A DNA stretch of 64,000 nucleotides from Euryodendron excelsum (taxonomy: Eukaryota > Streptophyta > Magnoliopsida > Ericales > Pentaphylacaceae): the NCBI GenBank assembly GCA_033060915.1, contig CM065381.1, positions 35,832,836 to 35,896,835 of the forward strand, written 5' to 3'. The position numbers and the translations under genes were made by a program. Within the stretch, counting starts at the first letter, position 1. The number at the start of each line of letters is the position of its first letter. The notes under the pieces are model-generated. The model saw nothing but the letters and a program-made list of their open reading frames with translations. It made no database searches and was not told the origin of the DNA. Shown here in pieces: positions 22,511 to 35,500 of the stretch.

Positions 22511-23088
22511 GTTAGCATGTGGAGTTGAAGTTTTTATGCAATGCATGTCCTATGGGGGTCCGTTCTATGAGAAAATCTAGGCATGATACTGAGTCTAGTT
22601 TAGAGGTGGGATTTAGCCCATATATGCAATACGATACCTCTTTGGTATGGGCTGTTTGATGTTTCTTTATTTGGGCAATCTTGCCTCTATGGACAGAGAG
22701 AGATTTGGGCCTCTCTTGAGATATAGTTACATACATGCCATGAATCCTTAAGGTTGGGAAAACCCTTAAGGGTTTAGGTAGGTTTGATTAACATGAGATT
22801 AGATTGTCCCTTTTTCTATACTGTTGATTAAATGCATGAGAATACAATGACTTGAGTTTCTTAAAACTTTGTCCTGGAATGGATATTGATGTATGACCAT
22901 AATAATAGTAAACGAACAAGCATCATAATGACAACGAATAAGCAGTTTAGAGGACCCCTTTTTGCCTTGCTTCAACCCTTGGTTTTCTCAGTACTGGGAG
23001 ATGGGGGAGAGGACAGAAGACACGAAACAAAAGAGAAGTTAGTTCCTTAGTTTGAAAACTTTTAGGTAATACATGCCCCTGCTCTTTG
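22511..23088 (-). other. Element D 5' untranslated region, outer copy
   Basis: Inverse match to B at about 50,800-51,540: TATGCAATGCATGTCCTA, then ATACATGCCATGAATCC and AACCCTTAAGGGTT-like words. The part 28,500-29,220 resembles it too, so the region seems to have been duplicated before S2 was inserted. No gene. Confidence 0.6.
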
Positions 23089-23093
23089 AGGGG
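23089..23093. other. Target site duplication of S2, left copy
   Basis: AGGGG, repeated exactly at 28,495-28,499. Confidence 0.93.
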
Positions 23094-23291
23094 TGTAAGC
23101 ACCCCATTTTTGACTGCTCGACAGTCTACACTCCATCCAGACTTATGTTCCAGTCATTGTGGGCATATTCCTATCGAAACCAATTCTCTAAGTCCAAATC
23201 CCGTCTGTCCATCGCTTCACGGGCTGTCAGGCCCAAATAGAGGCAAAATGACCAAAACGCCCTTAGGGGCATTGTTCTTTCCTTTCCAATT

Positions 23292-23890
23292 CCAGTCCCA
23301 CTCTCGAGACAGTTTATTCCTCGAGACGGTTCCAATCCAGGCACGTCTCTTTGGAGACGATAAGTCCCCTTTCCAATCCCACTCTCGAGACAGTTTATTC
23401 CTCGAGACGGTTCCAATCCAGGCACGTCTCTTTGGAGATGATAAGTCCCCTTTCTAATCCCACTCTCTAGACAGTTTATTCCTTGAGACGGTTCCAACCT
23501 AGGCACGTCTCCTCGGAGACGGTAAGACCCCTTTCCAATCCCTCTCTCGAGACAGTTTGTTCCTCGAGACGGTTCTAATCCAGGCACGTCTCCTCGGAGA
23601 CGGTAAGACCCCGTTCCAATCCTACTCTCGAGACAGTTTATTCCTCGAGACAGTTCTACTCCAGGTGCGTCTCTTTGGAGACGATAAGTCCCTTTCCAAT
23701 CCCACTCTCGAGGCAATTTACTCCTCGAGACGGTTCTAATCCAGGCACGTCTCCTCGGAGACGGTAAGACCCCTTTCCAATCCCACTCTCGAGACAGTTT
23801 ATTCCTCGAGACGGTTCTAACTCAGGCACGTCTTTTCAGAGACGATAAGTCCCCTTTCCAATCCCTCTCTCGAGACAGCTTATTCCTCGA
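23292..23890. repeat. 81-bp tandem array in S2
   Basis: CTCTCGAGACAG-like words at about 23,301, 23,382, 23,463, 23,544, 23,625, 23,705, 23,786 and 23,867: spacing 81 (once 80). Its minus strand reads without stop for 181 codons as a 27-residue repeat, which is a by-product of the period and not a protein gene. Confidence 0.95.
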
Positions 23891-24965
23891 GATGGTCCGA
23901 GTAGCAAAACTACTCACAAAACCGTTAGAGTAGCGAAAATACTCACAAATAGGTCGATATAGGGAATTGGCAACAAACCCCTGTGTCACGACAACCGCCG
24001 TTAGAGTGGCGGAAACACTCAAAACCCAGGTCAACACCAGTGTCTGTTAACCCACTTTGGTGAAAAATGACCAAACTGTCCTTTGGACGTTTTTCGAGAC
24101 TTTTCGGTCAGGATGACCATTTTGCCCCTAGGGGTCCGAATGCCCCGGGAACCACACCGGCTCTGGGTATCAAATCGGTAGTTTCCCGAGAATACTTTTT
24201 ATAGTACTCTCAACCTTCCTTCATCTTTCCGGATCATTCCGAGTCAATTCCGGCTAACCCGGTACAAAATGACCGTTTTACCCTTGTTGGGCCGGTCTCC
24301 TTTTTCGACCACACCGGCTCTGGGTATCAAACCGGTAACCTCCTGAGACTACTTTTTATAGTGTTCTCAACCTCCTTGTACCTTTTCAGATCATTCCGAG
24401 TCAGTTCCAGCCAACTCGGTACAAAATGACCGTTTTGCCCCTGGTGGGTCGGTCTCCTTTTCCAACCACGCCGGCTCTGGGAATCAAACCGGCAACCTCT
24501 GGGAACATTCTGAATAATGTTTTCAGATCCCAAGTCTTCTTCCGAGGCAGTCCGAGTCTGTCCGGGCAGTTTCCCGGTTCGATTGACCGTTTTGCCCCTA
24601 AAGGCCCGGTCAACCTTTCCAACACATCTTATCCTCACTTTTCAAGTCAAATACCTCCAGGACACTATTTTAAGAGTTCTTGCTCCTTTCCGGCCTTCCG
24701 AGTCATTCCCGGCTCCTTCAAATCATTCCCGAACTTTTCGGAGTCACTCATAGTGAAGCTAGGCTAAAAATTGCATGGTAGTCACTAGTACAGGCGCCCA
24801 AATCTAGTCAAAGATACGTTGCTTGCCGACCTTAAATGTTTCCTAAGTGGCTGGCGCCACTAGTAGTGGTGCCAAGCCAAAAATTGGCCTGGCGCCACTA
24901 GGAGTGGCGCCAGTGTAAACTTTGGCCTGGCGCCACTACAATAGGCGCCAGTGTTGTCCAACCTC

Positions 24966-24973
24966 TATAAATA
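24966..24973 (+). promoter_or_regulatory. TATA box of S2
   Basis: TATAAATA in CCTCTATAAATACAGAGCC. Three GGCGCC palindromes about 41 bases apart (24,858-24,950) stand directly upstream. Confidence 0.87.
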
Positions 24974-25386
24974 CAGAGCCTCATTCAACGTGAAAGGGAT
25001 CCTCAAATTCAACCTAAAAATCATATAATTCGATATACAGAGCTCGAGCACCTCCTAAACCCTAGCCTCGCTAGGTTTTCCGAACCTTAGCCACCATACA
25101 CAAACTCTAGCCTCCTATACACTCCTATACATCCTCATACACTCATACACTAACCTTCAACCCTCCTTCAAAGACTTGAAGAGTTGTAATCTGAAGTTTG
25201 AAGCTTGAAGACAACTCTTGAAGACTGAAGGTGAAGATCAAGACGAAGACCGAAGACCCAAGAAAGCAAGGCGCGCGAAATAACAAGACATACGGTAGGC
25301 TCCCTATTTAATTTTTCGCACTTCCCCCCTCTCTCTTCTCTCTCCTAACCCACTTGGGTTTTCTCTATTTTAATCCTCCATCTCTT

Positions 25387-25411
25387 CCCCCCCCCCCCCC
25401 CCCCCCCCCCC
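25387..25411. repeat. Homopolymer of 25 C
   Basis: Twenty-five consecutive C within the pyrimidine-rich part of S2; length is likely unstable in sequencing and assembly. Confidence 0.95.
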
Positions 25412-28400
25412 TCGCCCTCCTTTCTTTGCATGCTTGAAACAAGGGGATTCCCGGTCCATGTGTAGGATTGGGCTATTGGAGAGTCACCGTATCGGAGGCT
25501 TTCTTCTAGTCTAACCAGAGACCACGTGGGTCTGGCCCCCTTGATTATGTGGTGAGGCCTTAGCCTTGTATGTTCACGACCCCAAATTGCATTGTGCATA
25601 TCATAGTCTTGCATCTTCCAAAATTCGTTTTCAAACTCGTTTTCAAAATCGTTTTCAAACTTGTTTTCAAAATTGCATCAAAATCTCTTTTTCAAAAACT
25701 TGTTTTTAAAACCACAATTCTAGGGTGATTCTAGCCTTTCCATGGCTAGAGTTGCTTTAGGAAAGTGTTACATTAAAAGTGACCTTTTTGGTCTATATTT
25801 TCAAATCTTATTATTTTTCAAAACCGCTTTCCTAAAAGTGGTTATAGCCTGCTTATGGCTAGAATCGCTTTAGTAAAGTGAGACGTTTTTATACCTTCTA
25901 AAAACTCTCTCTTCAAAAATCTCTTCCTAAAAATCTTCTTTTTCAACATACTTCCTAAAAACTCTCCTCTCCAAAATTGTTTTCAAAAACTCCCTCCAAA
26001 AATCTATTTTTCCAAACTCCCTTTTTTAACTCCTTTCCAAAACGCTCTCTTTAAAATCTCTTTCTGAAAACATTCCCTAAATTCACTTTTCTAAAAACTC
26101 TCTCCAACAATCTCTTTCCCAAGAATCTTTCTAAAAGACTCTCTTTCCAAAATCTCCCTTCTAGAAACTCCCGTTTAGGATTTTTCTTCCAAAAACTTGT
26201 TTCCAAAAACACACTTTCCAAAAACTCCTTCTATTTAAAAATCTCTTTCCAAAAACTCTATTTTCGAATTTACTTTCCAAAAACTCTTCCCTCTAAAAAC
26301 TCCTCCCTAGGATTCCCTTCCAAAATCTTCGTTTCCAAAAACTCTTTCCTTAGAGCCCAAGTCAAGCCCTATAACTCACAATTAGGAAACCCTAATTTTC
26401 TTCCCAAAAACATGGTTTTCAAACTTTTCCCTAAACCTAGGTTTCCAAAACCTCTTGTTTTCACATCCAAACTATACATGTTTCCAAAACCTATTTTCTA
26501 CGTCCAAACTATAGTTTTCGAAATCTAGGGTTTCTAAAACTTCCTCTTTCCAAATCCTTGTCAAATCAAATCTTCCCTTTCGGAAACCAAATCCAATCCT
26601 TCCGTTTAGGAAACTAGATCTTATCCTCCGTTTTTGGAAACAAAATCAAACCTTCTCTTTTCAAAACAAAACCCAATCCTTTCCTAATCCAACTTTTTCC
26701 TAACTCAAATCCTTCCTAATCCTCCACTTTCCTAAATCTTAAGTTTCCAAAACTTGAACATAAAAATCTTTCCTAAATTTTGAAATTCAACTTTCAAATC
26801 TTTCCTTAAACATTAAACTTTCACATCTTTCCTAATTCAACCCTTTGCTAATTCTACCCCTTTTCAAATCATAACTTTTCAAATTTAAGCTTTCAAACCT
26901 TTCCTAAATCCAAACCTTTCCTAACCTTAAGATTTTCTAAAAATCTAAAAACTTTCTAAATCTTAAACTTTCTAAATTTCAAATCTTTCCAAATCTAAGA
27001 CTTTTCTAAACTCAAAACTTTCTTAATCCAAACATTTCCTAATTCAAAACTTCTTTAATTCGAACCTTTCTTAATTCAAACCTTTCCTATTTCAAAACTT
27101 TCCTAATTTCAAAACCTTTCCTAATTTTGAAACCTTCCTAAAACAACACTTTCCTAAGTTGAAACTTCCCTATCTCAAAACTTTCTAAATTCAAAACTTT
27201 CCAATTTTCAAAACTTTCCAATTTCCAAACTTTCTTAAATTCAAAACTTTCCTAAACCTAAAACTTTCCTAAATTTTCAAAACTTTCCAATTTCCAAACT
27301 TTCCTAAACCTAAAACTTTCCTAAATTCAAAACTTTCTTAATTCCAAAACTTTCCAAAAATGAAACTTTCCTAATTCCGACACTTTCCTAAATCAGACCT
27401 TTCCTAATTCAAACATTTCCTAAATCCAATCTTTCCTAATCTCCTAAAACTTCCAAGTCAAGTTGAATCTTTCCTAAGTCTCTTTCCTAAGTCTAGGTTT
27501 CCTAAAACCAAGTCTTCCAAAATCAATCTTTCCAAAGCAAGTCCAATCTTCTCAATTTCAATTTCCAATCTCTTCTTCTAATTTCAAATCAAATCCAATT
27601 TCTAATTCAATCTCTTTCTTCCAATCCAGTCTCCCTCTTCAAATCAATCTCTTTTCAATCGGACTCCGGTCCGAACTACGACTGACCTGATTCCCCCAAA
27701 GGGATACGTAGGCAACCTTCATAGGTGCGGTCACAACACTTTTCAAACTTTCAATTCCACCCTCATGGGTGCGGTCTCCACATTTTCAAATCTCAAATTC
27801 CAATCTATTTTCAAAATTTCAATTTCAAAATTTTTATTTCCAAATTTTCAAACTTTCCAATTTCAATTCCATTTCTTCAAATCTATTTTCAAATCAAATC
27901 AATTTCAAATCAATCTCTTTTCAAATCTATTTTTCAATTCTCTTAACTTGTACTTGCATATCATGCATCATGTTAGTTTCTTTTCAAGCATTGTTTTTCT
28001 AAAGTGAATAGGATTGAACATATGTTAATTAAAGACTCTCATAGTTGAATCAAGGATAGATTAACATGTAGGTACCGAAAGGGTAGGGTAGGGTGATAGC
28101 TTAGTGCATCTTCCCTATACGTAACCACCTCCGAACTTAGAATCACTGTTTTCCAAGACCAAAAGGAGTTATTTTTCAAAAAGGGCTAAATATTTTCCAA
28201 AGGTTGCTAAAAAACCTATTTTTCGTAAAAACCCTCTCTTGAGGAGATATTTTCAAAATCGTTTTCCAAAAACCCTAAGTGCAGTCTTCGGATTATTCTT
28301 AGTTTTTAGGTGACCTAACTCACCTTAATCAAGTTAGGTGGAGACTCCGAATCTTTTTCAAAAACCCTTTATTCAAATCAATTTTTCAATTCAAACCTAG

Positions 28401-28494
28401 TCGCACTTCTAGGAGGGTGAGTTCTAACGAGAGAGTATAACATTTTTCCCGCTTGTGTGAGTATTCCTCGAGTGCGAAAAATCTGGGCACGACA

Positions 28495-28499
28495 AGGGG
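28495..28499. other. Target site duplication of S2, right copy
   Basis: AGGGG, identical to 23,089-23,093. Confidence 0.93.
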
Positions 28500-29874
28500 G
28501 ACTAGATATGATGATTTTGGCTTATCTTTTGGAGATAGGGGGTTACCCTGTATGTAATACTGTACCTATGCTTGCCTGTTCATTCATTCATACATTCATG
28601 CATTCATTTGATGAAAGTATGAAAGATAGTTTTATTGCATTTTGATTTTTGTACATGAAACTTCAAAAGTACATTGAAAGGGGAGGGGGAACACTTTTTG
28701 TGGGACTTTTCACCTATCTAGAAACACATTGAAATCCTAAACTACTCTTGAGTCTTTGGATTTGCCTCCTTGGTGCTTGATGTTGTGACGCCATTGAGCA
28801 ACCTTTCTTTGCGACTGCCCCTTATCTTCTTGGAAACCCTATCTCTATGAGCAGAAAGAGATTGGGGCCCTTTTTGATGGGATGAGATTTAATGCATGCC
28901 ATGATTTCTTAGGGTTGCTTGGAACCCTTAGGAGTTTTCGTAGGCTTTGAATGTGCAAGATTGACTTTGGGCCATTCTCTAGGCGTTGATTATATGCATG
29001 AAAAATGTAGTGATTTAAGTTACTTTGGAACTCTTGTCATGAAATGTATAGTGGATGTATGAGCAGTATAATAGGACTGAATGCATAAGTAGTATAACAA
29101 TAGGAAATAAGTAGTTCAATTGGACAAAAAGTAAGGAAAGGTAAAGTGGTCGCCCTTTCCTCCTTGGTTTTGGAATTAATGCGTGTCTTAAATCCGACAG
29201 AGGTTCGGCTATGCATAAGGTGCTACATGAGCATGAGGTTGAGGGTTAACTAATGCTTCCTAAAAAAGCTCGGTTCCTGAACCTTTAAGCCTCTGGTATT
29301 CACCCCCTAGAAGGTAAACCCCTTCTTTGATTGGTGGTTCAAGCGGAGGAATTGTCAAGAGATCGTCGGCTAAGAGACAGATACTGCATCTATCGACAAC
29401 CAATATACTGTTTCTCCTTCTAACTAGAAGGGTAGTAACCAGGTAATAATGCAATGGATACACATCCTGGTGAATGTGCCAAGTGTGTGTGAAATTTTTG
29501 AAAGTGAAGGAAAGTGCCGAACAACTCCTATTCATTCTATCAATCATGCATACACGGTAGTTAAGAAGACATAAAATTAATGTGAACCAGAGTCTACCTA
29601 CAAGAGAAATGCAAAGAGTTGGAAAAATTCAAAGAAAACTTAATGCAATATACGACGAAACAATAAAGCAATGCAAGAGCATACATGTGAATCAATGCAA
29701 GAGCACGACATGTAAAATGGATGCAAGTGATGACACTTGGAAAAATTTTGAAAATAAAGTTTGACTTCAAATTTTTAAAAATTTTTGAAAGTGAATAGAA
29801 TTGGACAAAGTAACCAGAGATTCAATGTGAGTGAAGGGTGAAGGGACATGATAATGGCCTAACCCTCTGCTGTT
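28500..29874 (-). other. Element D 5' untranslated region, inner part
   Basis: The minus strand matches B from 50,163 to about 51,480: AGAGGGTTAGGCC after the primer site, then a GCCGAACCTC, ACACG, GGAAAGGGCGAC series, and GCATGCC...CCCTAAG words. This places the element's orientation and its LTR at 29,894. No gene; short ORFs near 29,260-29,760 are not supported. Confidence 0.7.
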
Positions 29875-29891
29875 TCCCAATGGAGTTGCCA
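29875..29891 (-). other. Primer-binding site of element D
   Basis: Minus strand TGGCAACTCCATTGGGA, two bases inside the LTR end. B has TAGTGACTCCACTGGGGA at the same place. It would pair with the 3' end of a tRNA; Ogre elements are known to use tRNA-Arg, but the tRNA is not identified here. Confidence 0.7.
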
Positions 29892-29893
29892 GC

Positions 29894-32575
29894 TGTTACG
29901 CCTCAGTTTTTACCCAAGCCCTCCTGGCTCAGAAAAAGCACAGTACTCTCTCTGTTAGAAGTTACCCTTCTAGAAGGATAAGTGCAATGGAAGTTTGAAC
30001 TTGAAAACTTAGTTTGATTAAGGGCTTTTTGGGAAAGTTTTGGAGTCGCCACCAAACATAGTTAAAAATGTGCTAGGTCACCTAAAACTAAATGTAATCC
30101 GAAGTCCAAACTTATATTTTTTGAAAAGGTTTTAAAAATGTTCTTCTTAAGAAGGTTTTGGAAAAGAGGCTTTTTAGCAACCTTTTGAAAGCCTTTTTGA
30201 AAAATGACGTCAGTTTTGGTCTTTGAAACTAAAATCTATGGTCTGAGGTTTGGTTACGTATAAGAAAAATATTCTAAGATCATCACCTTACCCTACCCTT
30301 TCAATACCAACATATCCATTCACCTTAGGTTCACTCACTTGAATCTCCGGTTACTAAATGTCCAATTATTTTCACTTTAAAAATTTTAGAAAGGGGTTTT
30401 TGTCATCACTTTTTGGATGGTATGATACATGATGCAATTTTTGACAAGAGTTTGAAAGAAGTTTGGAATGCAAGTTTTGAAAAGGTATTTTGAGTATGAG
30501 AACTTTTGAAAAGGTATTTTGAGTTTGAAAAAGGGTTATGACTGCACCTATTTGAAGGTTAGCTGCGTATCTCATTTGGCGAAAATCAGGTCAATCGTAA
30601 TTCGAACAAGGGTCTGATTGAAAAGTGACTCATGGGAGTCTAGCAATGTTTTGAAACTTGAACTAATGAGAGTTTTGATTTAAAATTGGATGTTGGAGTA
30701 TTTTTGAAATAGAACTTGAGAGTTTTTTAAAGCGCCTTTGAAATAGGACTTTTGAGAGTTTTGGAGTGTTTTTTTAAAGTAGATCAAAAGAGCTTTGGAA
30801 ATTTTTGAAAACTTGGTTAGGGATCCTTAAAAATGGGATTTGGATTTGGAAAAGCTCTTGTGAACTTATCTTCAAAAGATTTTTGAAAATAGTTTTTATG
30901 TACCTTATGAAAGGAATGTTTAATATTTCATCACCTTTAAGAGATTAGCTATTTGAAAGCTAAAATCCTTCAAGGCTATGAGTTTTGGAAAACATTTTAG
31001 GAATTGGGGCTAGAAACTTCTCTTAGGTTTTGGACACTTTTGGGTTTTAAAACCCTTATCTGAATATCTCACTTTAACTTGGATAACCCTAACCATAGGT
31101 CACCTAGGGTTACTTCAAGCGTGTGATGTTTGTAAGTTGGTTTTGAAAGATATTTTTGAAAATTTTTTAGGGTTTAAGAACCCTAAAATGAACAATGTAG
31201 GTTTCATTTGAAGTATCACTTTCCTTAGGTAGCCTTTACCATGAAGATGGTGAGGATCACCTTAGGGTTATGAGCTTTGGAAAAGACTTTGAAAATAGCT
31301 GTTGACAATGTTGAGGGTTATGGAACCCTATCATGGACCTAGGAAGGTCACACTTGATATGTCACTTCCCTTTGGGAACCTTAACCGTGGAAGGGCTAAT
31401 ATCCTTTTAGGATTGTGAGTTTTTGAAATCATTTTAAAAATATATTTTGAAAGTAGTAAGTGTCTAGACATTTGAGGTTTAAGACAAACTTATAGATAGC
31501 TTTTGAAAGCATTCATAAAAGCAGTATGGTAACATTTGAAAAGGCTTTGAAGTTGGTTTGAAAACTCAAGAGAGATGGATTATAACTTTTAGAAACATGC
31601 TATGAAAACCATTTGATATGATGTATGGTTTGAAAGGAGTCTTTGGAGTTGAAATGTTGAAGCCACCTAACCTTGGTGGGTAAGCTAGGGTTAGGTTGAC
31701 CTATGGTTTGTTGACCTAGGGTTTCAGCAAACTAGGGTTTGGAGATGGTTTAGGAAGGTGGCTACATGCATGCACTTGAAAATGAAATTTTGAAAGATAT
31801 AATTTTATGTACAAAATCTTTATGATTTCATATGCAAAATATTTGTGATTTTATATGCAAAAATCTTTATGATTTTATTTGAAGAATCTTTATGATTTTA
31901 TATGCAAAATCTTCATGATTTTATGTGAAAAACATATGACTTTATGTGAAATTTTTTGAAAAATAACTCAAAAGAGTTATGCACTTTTGGAAAACAAGAT
32001 GCAACGTGGGCTTTGAAAGTCATTTTGATGCAATTTGAAAGTAAAAAATGCAAGGATGTAAAATGTGGTTAAGGGGCTTAAGGAAGGCTTCCTAGGGCAT
32101 GGAAATCTAGGGTTTTAAATTAGGCTTCAAGAAACCAACTCTTAGAACCAGTTTAAAGAAAAGCTTAAATATGAAGTTTGGAAATGACAGAAATAGAAAT
32201 AGTTTGGATTTTTGAAAAATGGTATTGAATATGAAAATAAAGCCAAGCATGCAATACATGAATATAGTAACCATATGCAAAGGGCTCATGAAAACATACA
32301 AGGCTTATGGCTACACCACATAGCAAGAGGGCTTAAATCCACACCATGATAAAATAGATTAAAGGAAGACCCCCGACCGGTGATTTGCCCAAAGCTTTCC
32401 CTAGGCATGGACTCAAGATCCTCTTGTTTCAAGAATGCAAGAAATGAGGGTAGAAGATGGGAATTAAAATAGAGAATAGTCCAAGTGGACTAGGAAGGAG
32501 AAGTGAAGAAGCAGGAGAGTATAAAAGTAAAATAGAAATTCTATCTTGTCTTCAACCTTTCTTCAACCTTCGATA
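29894..32575 (-). repeat. 5' LTR of element D, segment 1 (R-U5)
   Basis: Begins TGTTACGCCTC (inverse of a TG...CA end) next to the primer site. It keeps the conserved U5 end and the CTACG/CGTAGG module (about 30,540-30,605) but is otherwise the most diverged LTR in the window, including its own 23-bp repeat. No gene. The LTR resumes at 37,271. Confidence 0.75.
31805..31950. repeat. 23-bp tandem repeat in LTR of element D
   Basis: TTTATGATTTTATATGCAAA-like units at about 31,821, 31,844, 31,868, 31,891 and 31,915; roughly six copies. Confidence 0.85.
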
Positions 32576-35500
32576 GAGTCAAGGAATACACACACAAGTG
32601 GAAAAAATATTGTACTCTCTCGTTAGAACTCATCCTCCTAGAAGAATGAGTGCGACTAGGTTTGAATTGAAAATTAATTTGAATAAAGGGCTTTTGAAAA
32701 CAATTTGGAGTCGCCACCTAACTTGATTAAGGTGAGTTAGGTCACCTAAAAACTAAGAACAATCCGAAGATTACACTTAGGGTTTTTGAAAAAGATTTTG
32801 AAAATACTACCTCAAAAGAGGGTTTTTAAGAAAAGAGGTTGTTTAGCAACCCTTGAAAAATATGGAAGCCCTTTTTAGAAAAATAACTCTGTTTTGGTCT
32901 TTCAAAAACAGTGATCTCAGGTTCGGAGATTGGTTAGTTGTAGGGAAGACGCACTAAGCCATCACCCTACCCCGCCCTTGTGGTACCTACATGTCTATTC
33001 ACCCTAGATTCACCTATGAGAGTCTTCAACTAACCAATGTCCAATCCTATCCACTTTAGAAAAGAATTTTTAAAAGAATGATGTATGATGTGCAAGTGCA
33101 ATAAAAAGAGAGTTGGAAAATATATTTGGAAATAGATTTGAAAGGAACTTGATTTGATTTCAAAAGAGATTTGAAAAGATAGATTTGAAATTGGAAAGTT
33201 TTAAAAATTGGAAATAAAAATTTGAAAACAGACTTTTGGAATTGGAAACTTGAAATAGATTATGGAATTAGAGATTTAAAAAAGGTTGTGGAATTGGAAA
33301 TTTGAAAAAGGTTATGACCGCACCCATGAGAGTTGACTACGTATCGTTTTGGAGGAATCAGATCAGTCGTAGTTCCGACAAGAGTCTGATAGAAAATAGA
33401 ATATTTGATTTGAAAAGGAGATTTTAATTGGAAAAAGGATTTGATTTGAACTTAGAATAGAAGATTGAAATTTAGAATTTTGAATTGAAGGATTGGAAAG
33501 ATTGAGGTTTAGGAAACCTAAACTTAGGAAGATAAGATTTAGGAAAAACTTGAGTCTCAAGAAAGATTTGACTTGGCTTAGTCTTGGAAGATTAAGGAAG
33601 ATTGGATTTAGGAAAAGTTTGATTAAGGAAAGTTTCGAAATAGGAAAGTTACATTTTAGGAAAGTTTCATTTTATGAAAGGTTTCATTTTAGGAAAGTTT
33701 TGAAATAAGAAAGGTTTCGAAATAGGAAAGTTTTGAAATAGGGAAAGTTTCGTTTTAGGAAAGTTGCATTTTAAGAAAGGTTTTGAATTAGGAAAGTTTC
33801 CAAATTAGGAAAGTATTGAAATAGGAACGATTTGAAAGTTGGAAAGTTTTGGAATTTAGAAAGTTCTAACTTAAGAAATATTCAACTTTAGAAAGTTTTA
33901 ACTTAAGAAAGTTTTGAATTTGGAAAGTTTTAACTTAAGGAAGGTTTCGTTTCTAGACAGTTTTGACTTAAGGATGTTTTGAATTTGAAAAGATTTGAAA
34001 TTTAGGAAGATTTCAAATTAGGAAAGGTTTGAGTTTAGGAAAGATTAAGAAGTTTAAAGTTTAAGGGAAGATTTAAAAGTTTAAGTTTTGAAAACTTAAG
34101 ATTGAGGAAAGTATGAGATTAGGAAGGATTTGAATTAGGAAAGATTTAGACTAGGAAAGATGGAGATTCCTATTTCCTAAAACAAAGGATTGGATTTTGT
34201 TTCTAAAAGAGAGGGTTTGATTTTGTTTCAAAAAACGGATGATTGGATCTAGTTTCCTAAATGGGAAGATTGGATTTGGTTTTCCAAAAGGAAGATTGGA
34301 TTTGGAAAGGGAAGTTTTAGAAACCCTAGATTTCGAAGACTATAGTTTTGATGTAGAAAATAGATTTTGGAAACCTAGGTTTTAAGGCAATTGGAAATCA
34401 TGTTTTGGGCAAGAAAATTAGGGTTTTCTAATTGTTAGTTCTAGGGTTTAACTTAGATTCTAAGAAAAGAGATTTTTGGAAAGTGAGTTTTTAGAAAGGG
34501 AGATTTTAAAGAGAGAGTTTTTTGAAAGATTTTTTGGAAAGCAACACTTTGAGAGAGTTTTTGGAAAGAGATTTTGGAAAGAGTTGTTTAGGAAGGAAAC
34601 TTAAGGAGCGTTTTTAGAAAGTGAACTTTGAGGAGAGTGTTTTGAAAAGGAGTTTGAAAAAAAGTTCTTGAAAAATAGATTTTTGGAGGGAGTTTTTGAA
34701 AATAATTTTGGAAAGGAGATTGGAGAGAGTTTTTAGAAAGTATGTTAGAAAAGAAATTTCTAGAGGGAGAGATTTGAAAAGAGAATTTTTAAAAAGTATA
34801 TAAAATATCTCACTTTTCTAAAGCAATCCTAACCATAAGAAGATTAGAACCACTTTAAGATAGTGGTTTTGAAAACAATGATTTTGAAAATATGGACCAT
34901 ATTGGTCACTTTAAATGTAACACTTTCTTAAAGCAACCCTAGCCATGGAAACGCTAGAATCACCTTAGGATTGTGATCTTGAAAACAAGTTTTGAAAAAG
35001 AAGATTTTAATGCAAGTTTTGAAAACAATTTTGATGCAAGCTTTTAAAAACGAGTTTGAAAATAAATTTTGGAAGAATGTAAGATCATGATATGCACAAT
35101 GCAAGTTGGGGTCGTGAACATACAAGGTTAAGGCTTCACCACATAATCAAGGAAGCCAAACCCACGTGGTCTCCGGTTAGACTAAAAGAAAGCCCCTGAC
35201 ATGGTGACCTTACAATAGCCTAATCCTACACATGGACCAGAAAGTCCCTTGTTTCATGCATGTACGAAGGGGGGGGGGGAAGAAGATGGGGGATTAAAAT
35301 AAAAGAAAACCCAAGTGGGTTTGGAGGGAAGAGAGAAAGGGGGAGGATGCATAAACTCAAATAGAGACCCTACCTTGTATCTTCTTTATTTTGCTTTGCC
35401 TTGCGCGCTTTGCTTTTCTTGCTTTGCTTTGGTTTTTGCTTCAGTCTTTGTCTTGATCTTCGAGAGCTTCGAGTTGTAGCACTTCAAGTTTTCAATGGAG

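Larger units (their letters stand above)
23094..28494 (+). repeat. S2: solo LTR, plus strand (5,401 bp)
   Basis: Starts TGTAAGCACCCC, ends CTGGGCACGACA, with the perfect duplication AGGGG on both sides. Same layout as LTR A, with a longer 81-bp array, three GGCGCC palindromes before the TATA box and a 25-base C run. In the conserved module the CCTCATGGGTGCGGTC part is present twice (near 27,720 and 27,760). Confidence 0.95.

Noticed and set aside
23171..23716. 181-codon minus-strand ORF with 27-residue repeats (similar ones at 7,076-7,531 and 19,175-19,697)
   Set aside because: It is the 81-bp U3 array read in one frame; 81 is a multiple of three, so stops are avoided by period alone. No start context or domain.
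27725..28007. Overlapping Phe/Ser/Asn-rich ORFs in U5 (also 14,166-14,612, 15,056-15,361, 16,359-17,093, 41,858-42,151, 62,147-62,362)
   Set aside because: Low-complexity translations of CTTTCAAAT-type phrases in LTRs; all lie inside LTR borders and several frames are open at once.
28457..28645. 62-codon ORF at the right edge of S2
   Set aside because: It starts within the LTR end and crosses the target duplication; created by the insertion.
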